Assembly (NCBI RefSeq): GCF_003755185.1
Contig: NZ_RKIC01000015.1
Location: 96,957-160,956, forward strand
Source of the DNA: Frigoribacterium sp. PhB24
Lineage (GTDB): Bacteria > Actinomycetota > Actinomycetes > Actinomycetales > Microbacteriaceae
Direction of reading: 5' to 3'
Length of the DNA: 64,000 nt
Under the pieces are notes generated by a model. That model saw only the letters and a list, made by a program, of their open reading frames with translations, had not been told where the DNA came from and did no database searches. Positions 24,892 through 33,463 of the stretch are shown piece after piece. The position numbers and the translations under genes are program-made. Position 1 is the first letter of the stretch; each line of letters opens with the position of its first letter.

Positions 24892-26073
24892 TCAGATGCG
24901 CCCCACCAGCTCGTCGCGCGGCGTGACGCCCGCCGCGATGACGGCCCGGGCGGCGTCGCGGGCCTCCTCGACGTTCCAGAGCAGCACGCCCTCGACCGCC
25001 CCGTCGTCGCCGAGGTAGTACGCGACCGCGCGCCCGTCGCCCTTCTCGTCGACGACCGTCTCGAGCGACGCGTCGAGCGTGCCGACGGCTTCGTACGAGA
25101 TGTCGAAGACCTTCGAGTAGTAGTACGGCGTGTGGTCGTAGACCTCGTCGGCGCCGGTCATGTTGCGACCGACGACCGGGCCCTGCGACTTGGCGTTGTC
25201 GACGTGCTCGACGCGGCGACGCCCGAGCATCGCGTCCGGGTACGACGCCACGTCGCCGGCGGCGAAGACGTTCGGGTCGCTGGTGCGCAGGTGCTCGTCG
25301 ACCACGATGCCGTCGTCCACGGTCAGACCCGCGTCGGCCGCGAGCTGGTCGTCGACCGAGATGCCGAGCCCGACCACGACCGCGTCGGCGTCGAGGGTCG
25401 AGCCGTCGTCCAGTCGCAGATGGACGCCGGCGTCGTCGGCCGTGCCGCTCTCGACGCGACGTCCGCGGGCCAGCTCGACCCGCGCCTCCTCGAAGGCCTT
25501 CTCGAACGTCGAGGCGATCGACGTCGGGAACACCGATCCGCCGAGCACGTCGTCGGGGAACACCAGGGTCACCCGGGTGTCGTTCTGCACGAGGGCCGCA
25601 GCGAGCTCGGTGCCGATGTAGCTGCCACCCACGACGACGACGTGCCGACCGCCGCCCGAGAGCGAGCGCAGTCGGCGGTAGTCCCCGGCGGTCCGGAAGT
25701 ACACGACGCGGTCGTCGTCCGGCAGGTCGAGTGCGGTGGGGCTGCCGCCCGTCGCGAGCAGCAGGGCGCCGTAGCCGATCACGTCGCCGGCACTGGTGGT
25801 CACGGTGCGGGCGTCGCGGTCGATCGACTCGACGAGCGTGCGCAGCCGGATCTCGGCACCCGAGTCGGCAACGGTCCCGAGGTCGTTGTCGGCCTCGGTG
25901 TACTCGGGGTCGGTCCAGAGCTTCTTCGACAGCGCCGGGCGCGTGTAGGGCGCGTCGACGTCGGCGCTGACGATCAACACCGTCGCGTCGGGCGTGGCGT
26001 CGTGGATCGCCTTCGCGGCGGCGTCGGCGGTCATGCCGCCGCCCACGATGACGTGGTCGAACGATTCGGTCAT
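24892..26073 (-). CDS. FAD-dependent NAD(P)H oxidoreductase (AIF/ferredoxin-reductase-like)
   Basis: The 393-residue flavoprotein has an N-terminal FAD site (HVIVGGGMTADAAAKAI), a central NAD(P) site (VVVVGGSYIGTELAAAL) and the second FAD motif near the end (NVFAAGDVASYPD). Layout and length fit apoptosis-inducing-factor-like reductases and rubredoxin/ferredoxin reductases; no ferredoxin gene is near. AGAGGA is well placed before ATG 26073. The upstream gene on the same strand is dps, 85 bases away, so both may be expressed under oxidative stress. Partner protein unknown. Confidence 0.88.
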   Translation of the reverse strand: MTESFDHVIVGGGMTADAAAKAIHDATPDATVLIVSADVDAPYTRPALSKKLWTDPEYTEADNDLGTVADSGAEIRLRTLVESIDRDARTVTTSAGDVIGYGALLLATGGSPTALDLPDDDRVVYFRTAGDYRRLRSLSGGGRHVVVVGGSYIGTELAAALVQNDTRVTLVFPDDVLGGSVFPTSIASTFEKAFEEARVELARGRRVESGTADDAGVHLRLDDGSTLDADAVVVGLGISVDDQLAADAGLTVDDGIVVDEHLRTSDPNVFAAGDVASYPDAMLGRRRVEHVDNAKSQGPVVGRNMTGADEVYDHTPYYYSKVFDISYEAVGTLDASLETVVDEKGDGRAVAYYLGDDGAVEGVLLWNVEEARDAARAVIAAGVTPRDELVGRI

Positions 26074-26158
26074 GGGGTGGTCCTCTCGACGAGAGAAGGC
26101 ACCGCCCGGGAGGCGCGGGTCGCGCGGTCCTGGACGGTGCCCTCGTGTGGTGGTCGGG

Positions 26159-26698
26159 TCAGTTGGCGACGGCGCCGACGCGGTCGAGGCCCTCGGCCGC
26201 CGCGTCCTCGTCGCGCTGACGCGTGGAGTCCTGGCGGGCGTCCTTCTCGGGGTGGCGGTTCTCGGCGCCGGTCATCCAGGCCAGCTGCTCGAGGCGCTCG
26301 AGGATGCTGTGCAGCACGTCGGCCGTCGTGGGGTCCTCGTCGTCGACGTCGTCGTGGACCGTGCGCATCGTGCCGGTGACGGCGTACATGCGGTCGACGA
26401 TCAGGTCGACCACCGCGGTGGTCTCGACGGGGCCCTCGGGGAACTCGGGCAGGCTGGTCTCGCGCGTGACGGTCGAGGTGCGGCCGTCCGGGATCAGGTA
26501 GACGGCGCGCATGCGCTCGGCCACCTCGTCGCTGAACTCGCGGGCGGCGTCGACGATCTCGTCGAGCTGCAGGTGGAGGTCGCGGAAGTTCGAGCCGAGC
26601 AGGTTCCAGTGGGCCTGCTTGCCCTGGACGTGCAGTTCGATGAGGTCGACGAGGACCTTCTGCATGTTGTCGCGGAGTTGGTCGGATCCCTGGAACAT
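26159..26698 (-). CDS. dps: Dps-family ferritin-like DNA-protection protein
   Basis: The 179-residue four-helix protein carries the Dps interface ferroxidase ligands with family spacing: His30, His42, Asp46, Asp57 and Glu61 (in QAHWNLLG, LHLQLDEI and FSDEVAERM). It oxidises and stores iron with hydrogen peroxide and shields DNA. The C-terminal 35 residues are charged and probably disordered. GGGAGA directly before ATG 26698 decides the start over an ATG 14 codons upstream. Confidence 0.93.
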   Translation of the reverse strand: MFQGSDQLRDNMQKVLVDLIELHVQGKQAHWNLLGSNFRDLHLQLDEIVDAAREFSDEVAERMRAVYLIPDGRTSTVTRETSLPEFPEGPVETTAVVDLIVDRMYAVTGTMRTVHDDVDDEDPTTADVLHSILERLEQLAWMTGAENRHPEKDARQDSTRQRDEDAAAEGLDRVGAVAN

Positions 26699-27000
26699 GA
26701 TGTCTCCCGTTCGTCGTGGGTTCGTGCGGAGTCGTCGCACCGGTGGGTGCGTCGTGGACGGTAGACCGTGGGCCTCGGCAGCGGCTCAGCCTTCGGGGGA
26801 CAGCGCCCAGGGGGACGCGAGCAGCACCGCCGAACCGCGCCGCGGTGTGGTTCGACGAGGCTCCCGCGGCCGTGACCGACTCGTGATCCGGGGCGATGGA
26901 TGCCGGACCGTACCGGATGGTATGTTCGCCTGCATCGGCATCGAAGCCGACGCCCGGCCGTGGGTACCCGATCCGTGGCCATGCTCTGAGGGGGGCTGAC
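26699..27000. other. Divergent intergenic region, no gene seen
   Basis: This 302-base gap between dps and a hypothetical gene should contain both promoters. A GGTATGTT segment near 26929-26936 is the only AT-rich -10-like stretch for the rightward gene. I see no tRNA fold, strong hairpin or coding frame. Confidence 0.5.
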
Positions 27001-27375
27001 ATGGCACGTGTGGTACCCGGACGCGCCGACCGTCCCGGTCTCGACGCGGTCGAGATCACGAGGCTGCGACGCGAGATCGAGAGCGCCTGGGGGGCGTTCG
27101 ACGACATCGAGCAGATGGACTTCGCCCACCGGGTGAGGGTCGTCCACGGTCTCGCCGACTCCCTGCCGGACGCCGCGAGCGCGGCGGCGCGGGCCGGCTT
27201 CGGCCGCTTCGCCCTGGCCCTGCTCGACGACGCGGCGGCCTTCCCGCCCCCGTGGGCGTCGATCTGCGGCCGGTGGGACCTCACGCTCGAGATGGCCCGC
27301 GACGCGGTCGGGTCGATCGCCTGGCCCGAGGGCGAGCCCTGGGGTGAGCTGCCCCTGGTGGGCACGGCCGCCTGA
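27001..27375 (+). CDS. Conserved hypothetical protein
   Basis: The 124-residue soluble protein is not a family I recognise. It is mostly helical by composition (VEITRLRREIESAWGAFDDI) and ends with several tryptophans (PPWASICGRWDLTLE, IAWPEGEPWGE). It has no membrane segment or signal peptide. GAGGGGGG lies just upstream of ATG 27001. The next gene starts 19 bases after its stop but has its own leaderless -10 box, so they need not be one operon. Confidence 0.65.
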   Translation: MARVVPGRADRPGLDAVEITRLRREIESAWGAFDDIEQMDFAHRVRVVHGLADSLPDAASAAARAGFGRFALALLDDAAAFPPPWASICGRWDLTLEMARDAVGSIAWPEGEPWGELPLVGTAA

Positions 27376-27382
27376 CGTCGCC

Positions 27383-27388
27383 TAGCGT
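27383..27388 (+). promoter_or_regulatory. Leaderless -10 box, hydrolase gene
   Basis: TAGCGT lies six bases before ATG 27395. Confidence 0.5.
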
Positions 27389-27394
27389 GGCGGC

Positions 27395-28111
27395 ATGAGC
27401 TCCACACCGTCGCGCGGGCACGGACGGCGCCGGGTCGGCCTCTGGCGGTTCGTCCGCACCATCGTGCTCGACTACCGGTACGTCTGGTGGGTGCACCTCG
27501 TGACCCGGTCCGGCCGGGTCGTGCCGAGGCGGTATCGCGACGGCGACCGCGAACCGGTGCTCCTGTTGCCGGGCGTCTACGAGACCTGGCGGTTCCTCCG
27601 CCCGGTCGCCGACCGGCTGAACGACCTGGGTCACCCGATCGTCGTCGTGCCGGGCATGGGGCACAACCGTCGCCCGATCGCCGCGACCGCCGAGCTCGCC
27701 CAGCGCATCCTCGACGCGCACGACCTGCGGGACGTGGTCGTGCTGGCGCACAGCAAGGGCGGACTGGTCGGCAAGACGATGATGGTCGCGACGGATCGCG
27801 ACCGGCGCATCACCCGCATGGTCGCCGTGAACAGCCCGTTCTCGGGCACCCGCTGGTCGACGGTGCTGCCCAACAAGACGCTGAGGGTGTTCTCGCCCCG
27901 CGACGCCGAGTTGCGACGACTCGCGGACCGACGGGAGGCGAACCGGACCATCACGTCGATGGCGTCGCGATTCGACGCCCACGTCACCGAGGGCAGCGTG
28001 CTGCCGGGGGCGGTCAACCTCGAGTTCCCGGTCGACGGGCACTTCCGGCCGCTGGGTCACGCGCGGTGCGTGGCGATGATCGTGCGCGAGGTCGAGGCCG
28101 GGGCGTCCTAG
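27395..28111 (+). CDS. Alpha/beta-hydrolase, lipase/esterase-like
   Basis: The 238-residue protein has an alpha/beta-hydrolase core. VLLLPGVYETWRFLRPVA forms the oxyanion region and AHSKGG is the nucleophile elbow with the active serine, as in class 2 lipases. A His near the C terminus (GHFRPLGH) could complete the triad. A basic N-terminal region without a cleavable signal suggests a cytoplasmic or membrane-associated enzyme. Its stop shares a CTAG with the stop of the convergent hydrolase. Substrate unknown. Confidence 0.8.
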   Translation: MSSTPSRGHGRRRVGLWRFVRTIVLDYRYVWWVHLVTRSGRVVPRRYRDGDREPVLLLPGVYETWRFLRPVADRLNDLGHPIVVVPGMGHNRRPIAATAELAQRILDAHDLRDVVVLAHSKGGLVGKTMMVATDRDRRITRMVAVNSPFSGTRWSTVLPNKTLRVFSPRDAELRRLADRREANRTITSMASRFDAHVTEGSVLPGAVNLEFPVDGHFRPLGHARCVAMIVREVEAGAS

Positions 28112-29061
28112 CCCTCGACCCAACCCAGGGCGCGCAGGGTCTCGTGGGGCCGTTCGACGTGGGCGAAGTGGCCGCAGTCGGCGAGCGACGTCGTGCGGGC
28201 GTGCCGCACGACCTCTGCCAGCCGGGCCAGGTCGGACGTGCGGGCGAAGACGTCGTCGGCCCCGCTCACCGCGGCCACGTCGCAGTCGATGGCGCGCCAG
28301 CGCGAGGCGTCGTACCCCTGACCCGACCGCGAGGCCGCGAGGAAGCCCCGGGGCCGCAGCTCGGCGACGAACGCGCGGAGCACCGAACTCGGGACGCGGT
28401 CGACGTGTCGGAACACGGGCGAGGACAGCACACGCAGGAGGCCGATGCGGGCGGCACCCCGCAGCAGGGACGCGGAGGCGCGGGGCAGCGCCCCGAAGGC
28501 GGCGCGCAGCAGCGTGAACGCGGGTAACCGCACGAGACCGCGCACCGGGTGGGTGACGGCGTCGATCGCCGAGAAGGAGGTGGCCGACACGACCGAGACG
28601 CTGAGCACGAGGTCGGGTCGGACGGCGGCCAGGTGGAGGGCGACGAACGCGCCCATCGAGTGGCCGACGAGGTCGAACTCGGTGACGCCCAGGGCCTCGG
28701 CGACCTCGACCACCACGGCGGCGGCCGACTCGACGTCGAGACCGGGCTCGGGCTCGGGCGAGCCGCCCCAGCCGGGCAGGTCGACGAGCACCGGGCGGGA
28801 GACGACCGCGTCCACCTCGCGGGCGGCCTGCAGCAGGGGGGTCCAGGTCGTCCACGAACCGGCCGCCCCGTGGAGCATGACGGTCGCCCGACGTCGTGCC
28901 GACCGGTCGGCCGGGGACGCCGCGTGGTGCACGATCGTCCGGCCGTGCGCGGTCTCGATCGTCTCGCGGGTGAGCCCGAGGGCCCGGGGATCGGTCACCA
29001 GGTCGAACGGGGCGTACCGGTCGACGGTCGGAGCCACCCCTGTCGCCCGGCCCCGTCGCAT
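28108..29061 (-). CDS. Alpha/beta-hydrolase
   Basis: The 317-residue enzyme has the hydrolase core: VMLHGAAGSWTTW (oxyanion loop), DLVGHSMGAFVALHLAA with the nucleophile serine, a late Asp (VSGADDVF) and the catalytic His in CGHFAHVERP. Between lie about 80 residues of cap domain. The function may be ester, lactone or C-C bond hydrolysis and cannot be chosen here. The start ATG 29061 lies six bases after TAGCAT. It overlaps the convergent hydrolase gene by 4 bases. Confidence 0.85.
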   Translation of the reverse strand: MRRGRATGVAPTVDRYAPFDLVTDPRALGLTRETIETAHGRTIVHHAASPADRSARRRATVMLHGAAGSWTTWTPLLQAAREVDAVVSRPVLVDLPGWGGSPEPEPGLDVESAAAVVVEVAEALGVTEFDLVGHSMGAFVALHLAAVRPDLVLSVSVVSATSFSAIDAVTHPVRGLVRLPAFTLLRAAFGALPRASASLLRGAARIGLLRVLSSPVFRHVDRVPSSVLRAFVAELRPRGFLAASRSGQGYDASRWRAIDCDVAAVSGADDVFARTSDLARLAEVVRHARTTSLADCGHFAHVERPHETLRALGWVEG

Positions 29062-29067
29062 CGTCGG

Positions 29068-29073
29068 ATGCTA
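29068..29073 (-). promoter_or_regulatory. Leaderless -10 box, alpha/beta-hydrolase
   Basis: On the minus strand TAGCAT lies six bases before ATG 29061. It falls inside the 3' end of the upstream FUSC gene. Confidence 0.45.
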
Positions 29074-30147
29074 CCCGATGATCTCTTCCCGCACGCGCCT
29101 CAGGTCCTCGAGCAGCGATCCGACCAGCACCCAGTTGTCCGGGTCGGGCCGCAGCACGCTCACCGGCGACGTGAGGGCAGGGCCGTCGTCGTGCCCGACG
29201 CCCCTCGCGTGCCCGTCGGCGGGGTCGGGGACGCGGGAGGCGCGCCCGGCGGGGAGCGCCTCCTCGGTGGTCCGCGCCAACCGGCGCACGTCGTGGGCGG
29301 CACGCCGCAGGTCTTCGGCGATGCTCTGCACCACGGGGTCGTCGGCCAGCCCCGGGTCGTAGTTGTCGTGGACCGACCGCACCATGCCGACCACGCGGTT
29401 GACCAGCACCGTCAGGCGACGGAGCAGTGCCGCGTCGGCCTCGAGTACGCTGCGGTTGCGACTCGCGCGGGGGTTGAGCTGCAGGCTCTCCTCGCCTGCG
29501 GTGACCGCGTCGACGGCTCGGGCCTGGGTGGCCCTCAGCTCGCGGGCCTTCGTCAGCCCCGCGGTCAGCCGGGACGCGTCGACCGGTTCGTCGAGCACGG
29601 CGGCGGTCTCGTCGAGCACGGACGCGATGTCGCGGGCCAAGCGGCCGACCGCGAGGTGCGCCGGGGCCAGCGCGACGGGCGGCACCACGAGCGCGTTGAT
29701 CGCGAGGGCGATCGCCGCGCCGATGATCGTCTCGAGCACCCGGTCGAGCGCGTAGTCCGGGGTCTGGGCGCCGATCGCCAGCACGAGCATCGCCGAGATC
29801 GGCACCTGGTTCGCCGAGCTCGGGGTCAGCCGGAACGCCCACGCCACGAGCAGGCTCACGACGACGATCGCCAGCAGGATCCACGTCGCGTCGCCGAACA
29901 GCTGCCCGGCCGCGAAAGCGATCAGCACGCCGGCGACGACGCCGACGCTGCGTTCGAGACCGCGGACGAAGGACTGGTTGACGCTGGGCAGCACCACGAG
30001 CAGGGCCGCGATCGCCGCGAAGATGGGCAACGGCTGCTGCAGCAGGGCCACCGACGCGAACCAGGCGGCCATGACGGCGACGCTGGTCTTCACCACCTGC
30101 AGCAGAGGTGTGCGCTTCGTCTGGCGGATGCGCGAGACGATCTTCAC
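29071..30147 (-). CDS. FUSC-family membrane protein
   Basis: The 358-residue protein has about five or six closely packed N-terminal membrane segments (residues 20-155), with the FUSC pattern (VLPSVNQSFVRGLERSVGVVAGVLIA). A cytoplasmic helical half of about 200 residues follows. FUSC/aromatic acid exporter-like proteins are thought to export small acids; the substrate is unknown here. The GTG start at 30147 lies seven bases after TACCCT. The C-terminal part contains a low-complexity region near 290-320. Confidence 0.82.
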   Translation of the reverse strand: MKIVSRIRQTKRTPLLQVVKTSVAVMAAWFASVALLQQPLPIFAAIAALLVVLPSVNQSFVRGLERSVGVVAGVLIAFAAGQLFGDATWILLAIVVVSLLVAWAFRLTPSSANQVPISAMLVLAIGAQTPDYALDRVLETIIGAAIALAINALVVPPVALAPAHLAVGRLARDIASVLDETAAVLDEPVDASRLTAGLTKARELRATQARAVDAVTAGEESLQLNPRASRNRSVLEADAALLRRLTVLVNRVVGMVRSVHDNYDPGLADDPVVQSIAEDLRRAAHDVRRLARTTEEALPAGRASRVPDPADGHARGVGHDDGPALTSPVSVLRPDPDNWVLVGSLLEDLRRVREEIIG

Positions 30148-30154
30148 GACCCCC

Positions 30155-30160
30155 AGGGTA
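30155..30160 (-). promoter_or_regulatory. Leaderless -10 box, FUSC gene
   Basis: On the minus strand TACCCT lies seven bases before the GTG at 30147. Confidence 0.4.
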
Positions 30161-30162
30161 GA

Positions 30163-30232
30163 CGGGGAGGCGCGGCGTCGGTCGCGACGTCGCGTCAGGT
30201 CACGAAACGGTCACCTCGCCCGCGCCTCCCCG
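30163..30232. repeat. Inverted pair of a motif variant in a divergent promoter region
   Basis: CGGGGAGGCGCG (30163-30174) and CGCGCCTCCCCG (30221-30232) are perfect inverted copies, 46 bases apart. Both carry the same variant base (GGGAGG rather than AGGAGG), so pairing is kept. Unlike other pairs this one lies between two divergent starts, not after genes. Confidence 0.65.
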
Positions 30233-30245
30233 CCGATCGGGTCGG

Positions 30246-31463
30246 GTGCTGGTTGACTGCGTCCCCGTGTGGCCCAACTCCGCCGAGGTGCTCCCCGCCG
30301 CGTTCGCGAACTCGGGGCTGACCGTCGTCGCCTTCCGAGCCCACTCGGTCGAGCCCTCGGGCGCCGGGTTCCTCTACGGCTACGAGGTCGACACGGTCGA
30401 CCCCGCCGGCGGGGCGTCGACCGTGCTCACCTTCATCGACACCGACACGAGGGCCGTCGACGGCTCCTCCGTGCTCACCCGCGATCCCGTCACCGGACAG
30501 CCGCTCGCGGTCTGGGCCTACCCGGCCGACCCCATGCTGCCGGCGCTCGCCGGGGCCACGTACCCCGACCGCGTGGCCGACGCGCTCGCGGCCCTCGGTG
30601 TCGTCGTGACCGAGCCGCGGCTGAGCGTCGCGGCGTACCGGCCGGGCAAGCGGGCCGTGATCCGACTCGACGCGGCCGAGACGACCGTCTTCCTCAAGGT
30701 GGTCCGGCCGGACCGTGTCGGGCCGATCGTCGCCCTGCACGAGTCGTTCCGGATGCAGGGACTGCCCGTGCCGGCCGTGCTCGCGTCCCGACCGGACGGC
30801 CTGTTGGTGCTCGAGCGCGTCCCGGGCGTCCCGGCCGGCCGGCGCGTCGTCGAGCTCGCCGACGACCCCCGCTTCGTCGAGCAGATGGTCGACCTCGGCA
30901 CGCGCATCGCCCGGGTCGACGTGACCGCTCGGGCACAGTCCGACGCCCTCGACCACGGGGCCTGGCACCGTTCGACGTTGCGCGCCGCGCTGCCCGACCG
31001 GGCGACCGAGATCGACCGTCTCTACGACGAGATCGACCGACGCCGCGCCTCCATCGCCTCGGACGTCCTGACCGTGATCCACGGTGACCTGCACCTCGAG
31101 CAGCTCTTCGTGCACCCGTCCGAGCCCTGGCGGGTCACCGGGCTGCTCGACGTCGACACCGCGGGGCTCGGGCACCCGGCCCGCGACGCCGCCGCCCTCG
31201 TCGCCCACCTGGTCGTCACCGGGCAGTGGCATCGCGGCAACGGGGACGAGGCGGAGGCCCGGGCCTGCGAGCGCCTGGCCGACGACGTCACGAGCGCCTG
31301 GGTCGAACGCATGCCCGGCCTCGCCGACCGGCTCGCACCCGGCGTCGCGTCGCAGCTGCTCGCCCACGCCGGAGGACAGGCCACGCTCGGCACCGACACC
31401 GGCCGCCGCAAGGCCGTTCAACTGATCGGCGCGGCCGCGGGCACCCTCGCCCGCCCCGCCTGA
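30246..31463 (+). CDS. Aminoglycoside phosphotransferase-fold kinase
   Basis: The 405-residue protein has the APH/choline-kinase fold. The N-lobe lysine segment is AETTVFLKVV, the catalytic loop is VIHGDLHLEQLF and the metal-binding Asp is in LLDVDTAGLG. An N-terminal domain of about 120 residues precedes it, recalling maltokinase-like enzymes. The substrate is unknown; a sugar or small alcohol is more likely than an antibiotic, because no resistance context is present. GTG 30246 and GTG 30267 are both possible starts. A short GC hairpin follows the stop. Confidence 0.78.
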   Translation: MLVDCVPVWPNSAEVLPAAFANSGLTVVAFRAHSVEPSGAGFLYGYEVDTVDPAGGASTVLTFIDTDTRAVDGSSVLTRDPVTGQPLAVWAYPADPMLPALAGATYPDRVADALAALGVVVTEPRLSVAAYRPGKRAVIRLDAAETTVFLKVVRPDRVGPIVALHESFRMQGLPVPAVLASRPDGLLVLERVPGVPAGRRVVELADDPRFVEQMVDLGTRIARVDVTARAQSDALDHGAWHRSTLRAALPDRATEIDRLYDEIDRRRASIASDVLTVIHGDLHLEQLFVHPSEPWRVTGLLDVDTAGLGHPARDAAALVAHLVVTGQWHRGNGDEAEARACERLADDVTSAWVERMPGLADRLAPGVASQLLAHAGGQATLGTDTGRRKAVQLIGAAAGTLARPA

Positions 31464-31477
31464 CCCGTCGCGCGCCT

Positions 31478-31494
31478 CCCCGGTCCGACCGGGG
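31478..31494 (+). terminator. Short GC hairpin after the kinase gene
   Basis: CCCCGGT and ACCGGGG pair around a 3-base loop, 15 bases after the stop at 31463. Confidence 0.5.
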
Positions 31495-31581
31495 CGGACA
31501 ACTCGACCGGAGGAGACACACGGAGCGGTGGACGGGCCTACCGTGGCGCGCAGCACCCGTCCGCGCACCCCGGAGGCCCCC

Positions 31582-33054
31582 ATGCCGTCACCCTGGCTCG
31601 ACGCCGCGCCCGACGTCACGACCGACAGGATCGACCCCGAGACCCTCTACGACGACGTGATCGTCGGCGGTGGCCTGACCGGACTGGTCACCGCCCTGCT
31701 CTTCGCCCGGCGCGGCCACCGCGTCGCCGTCCTGGAGGCGCGCTCGGTGGGCAGCGTCGCGAGCGGCAGCGGCACGGCGTCGATGTCACTGCTGCAGGGC
31801 AAGCAGCTCCAGCGCATCCGCACGAACACCTATCAGAGCGTCGTGGACGCCTACGTCGCGGGCAACCGGGCGGGCTTCGACTGGATGGTCGACTACCTGG
31901 ACGAGGCCGGCGTCGAGGTCGAGCGCCGGGACGCGTTCAGCTACGCGACGACCCGCGGCGGGATCGCCACGGTGGACGACGAGTACCTCGTCGCCCGCAA
32001 GGCCGGTCTACCCGTCGTCAAGGAGTTCGGCCTCGACCTGCCGTTCGGCACCACGGGCGGTCTGCGGCTGCCCGAGCAGGCGCAGTTCGACCCGATGCAG
32101 GCGATCGCCGCGCTCGTGGCGGACGTCCGGGCGCTCGGCGGCATCGTCGTCGAGGGGGTGCGCGTCACCGGGGTCGACGCGTCGAGCCCCGCGGTGACCC
32201 ACAGCGACGGCCCCGACGTCCGCAGCCGCCGGGTGCACGTCACGACCGGCAGCCCGGTGCTGGACCGCGGCCTCTACTTCGCCAAGTTGCGCAGCGAGCG
32301 CTCCTACGGCCTCGCCTTCGACGGCGCGGACGACCTGCCCGACGGCATGTACCAGGCGGTCGACGGGCCCACGCGGTCGTTCTCCGCGGTGGGCGACCGC
32401 CTCGTGACCGGGGGCAACCGGCACCCGGTGGGCCGCGCCTCCTCGACGACAGCGCTGGTCGACGACCTCGTCGACTGGACGACGCGCCACTGGCCCGGTG
32501 CCCGGCTGACCCATTCGTGGAGCGGCCAGGACTACGGCACGCCGCACCACGTGCCCTTCGTCGGCTGGCTGCCCCGAGGTCGTGGGCGCATCTACCTCGC
32601 GACCGGTTACGAGCACTGGGGGCTGACGAATGCGGTCCAGGCGGCGATGACCCTCGTCTCGGACGTGCTCGGCGACCCGCAGCCGTGGATGACCACGCTG
32701 CACAAGCGGGTCACCACGCCGATCGCGATCGCGTCCGGCATCGGGATCAACGCGGCCGACGCCTGGTGGGCGGCCAAGGGCTGGGCCGGCGCGATGAGCA
32801 ACCGGCTGGTCGCCGTGGCACCGGCCGAGGGGCAGGGCGAGGTCGGTCGCTCGGGCGGCTTCGCCCCGGTCGCCCGCTCGACCGTCGACGGCGAGGTCTG
32901 CACCGTGTCGGCGATCTGTCCGCACCTCGTCGGCATCGTCGCCTGGAACGACTCGGAACGGTCGTGGGACTGCCCGCTGCACGGCTCGCGCTTCGCCGCC
33001 GACGGCAGCGTGCTCGAGGGCCCCGCGACGCGCGGACTGCGCCGCCGCGGCTGA
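31582..33054 (+). CDS. FAD-dependent oxidoreductase fused to a Rieske domain
   Basis: The 490-residue protein joins a DadA-like FAD oxidoreductase (residues about 25-385; DDVIVGGGLTGLVTALLFARRGH binds FAD, the C-terminal side has GYEHWGLTNAVQAA) to a C-terminal Rieske 2Fe-2S domain. The Rieske ligands are CPH and, after about 20 residues, CPLHG. The fusion suggests electron flow from an amine or aldose-type substrate through FAD to the cluster. The natural substrate is unknown. GGAGG lies 5 bases before ATG 31582, which decides against a start 18 codons upstream. Confidence 0.88.
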   Translation: MPSPWLDAAPDVTTDRIDPETLYDDVIVGGGLTGLVTALLFARRGHRVAVLEARSVGSVASGSGTASMSLLQGKQLQRIRTNTYQSVVDAYVAGNRAGFDWMVDYLDEAGVEVERRDAFSYATTRGGIATVDDEYLVARKAGLPVVKEFGLDLPFGTTGGLRLPEQAQFDPMQAIAALVADVRALGGIVVEGVRVTGVDASSPAVTHSDGPDVRSRRVHVTTGSPVLDRGLYFAKLRSERSYGLAFDGADDLPDGMYQAVDGPTRSFSAVGDRLVTGGNRHPVGRASSTTALVDDLVDWTTRHWPGARLTHSWSGQDYGTPHHVPFVGWLPRGRGRIYLATGYEHWGLTNAVQAAMTLVSDVLGDPQPWMTTLHKRVTTPIAIASGIGINAADAWWAAKGWAGAMSNRLVAVAPAEGQGEVGRSGGFAPVARSTVDGEVCTVSAICPHLVGIVAWNDSERSWDCPLHGSRFAADGSVLEGPATRGLRRRG

Positions 33055-33463
33055 CGCCTCCCGATCGACGCGCCGCGAGGGGCCCGCCGCGGACCCGCCG
33101 TCACCGGACCGCGAGACACGAGGAGGCGCTGGTGGCGTAGCGGCGCGTCGTACGCGTAAACTGTCCCCAGCTTCACCGCCCGGGTGTTCTCCGGTCCGCG
33201 CCTCCTCCGGTGCGAGTCGACACCTCGGCGTGACGGGGCTTCGGGGCACGTGCCGTCGTCGGACTGCCCGCCACGAAGGTCGCCCGTCACGAAGCCGGTA
33301 CAGCTGTCCACCGCGCGGCACCCCCGCCCCGCACGCATCCGGCGCGACCGTCTCGGTCGCCGTCCGTCCGGGTCGCCGAGCCTCTCGGTGCCCCGCGCAG
33401 CACCCACCGCCGACATGGCGGCACAGCACCGTCGACGTCCCGCGTCGACCACGAGGAGGAGCC
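33055..33463. other. Long untranslated region upstream of the SNF2 gene
   Basis: This 409-base gap has a -10-like TAAACT at 33157-33162. That leaves about 295 bases of possible mRNA leader, which is unusual beside the many leaderless genes here. One exact 10-mer lies at 33197 and a near copy at 33121. Open frames exist only because of high GC. I see no riboswitch core that I can name. Confidence 0.5.

Noticed and set aside
30246-31463. Aminoglycoside-resistance gene
   Set aside because: Only the APH kinase fold is seen. There is an extra N-terminal domain and no mobile or resistance context.
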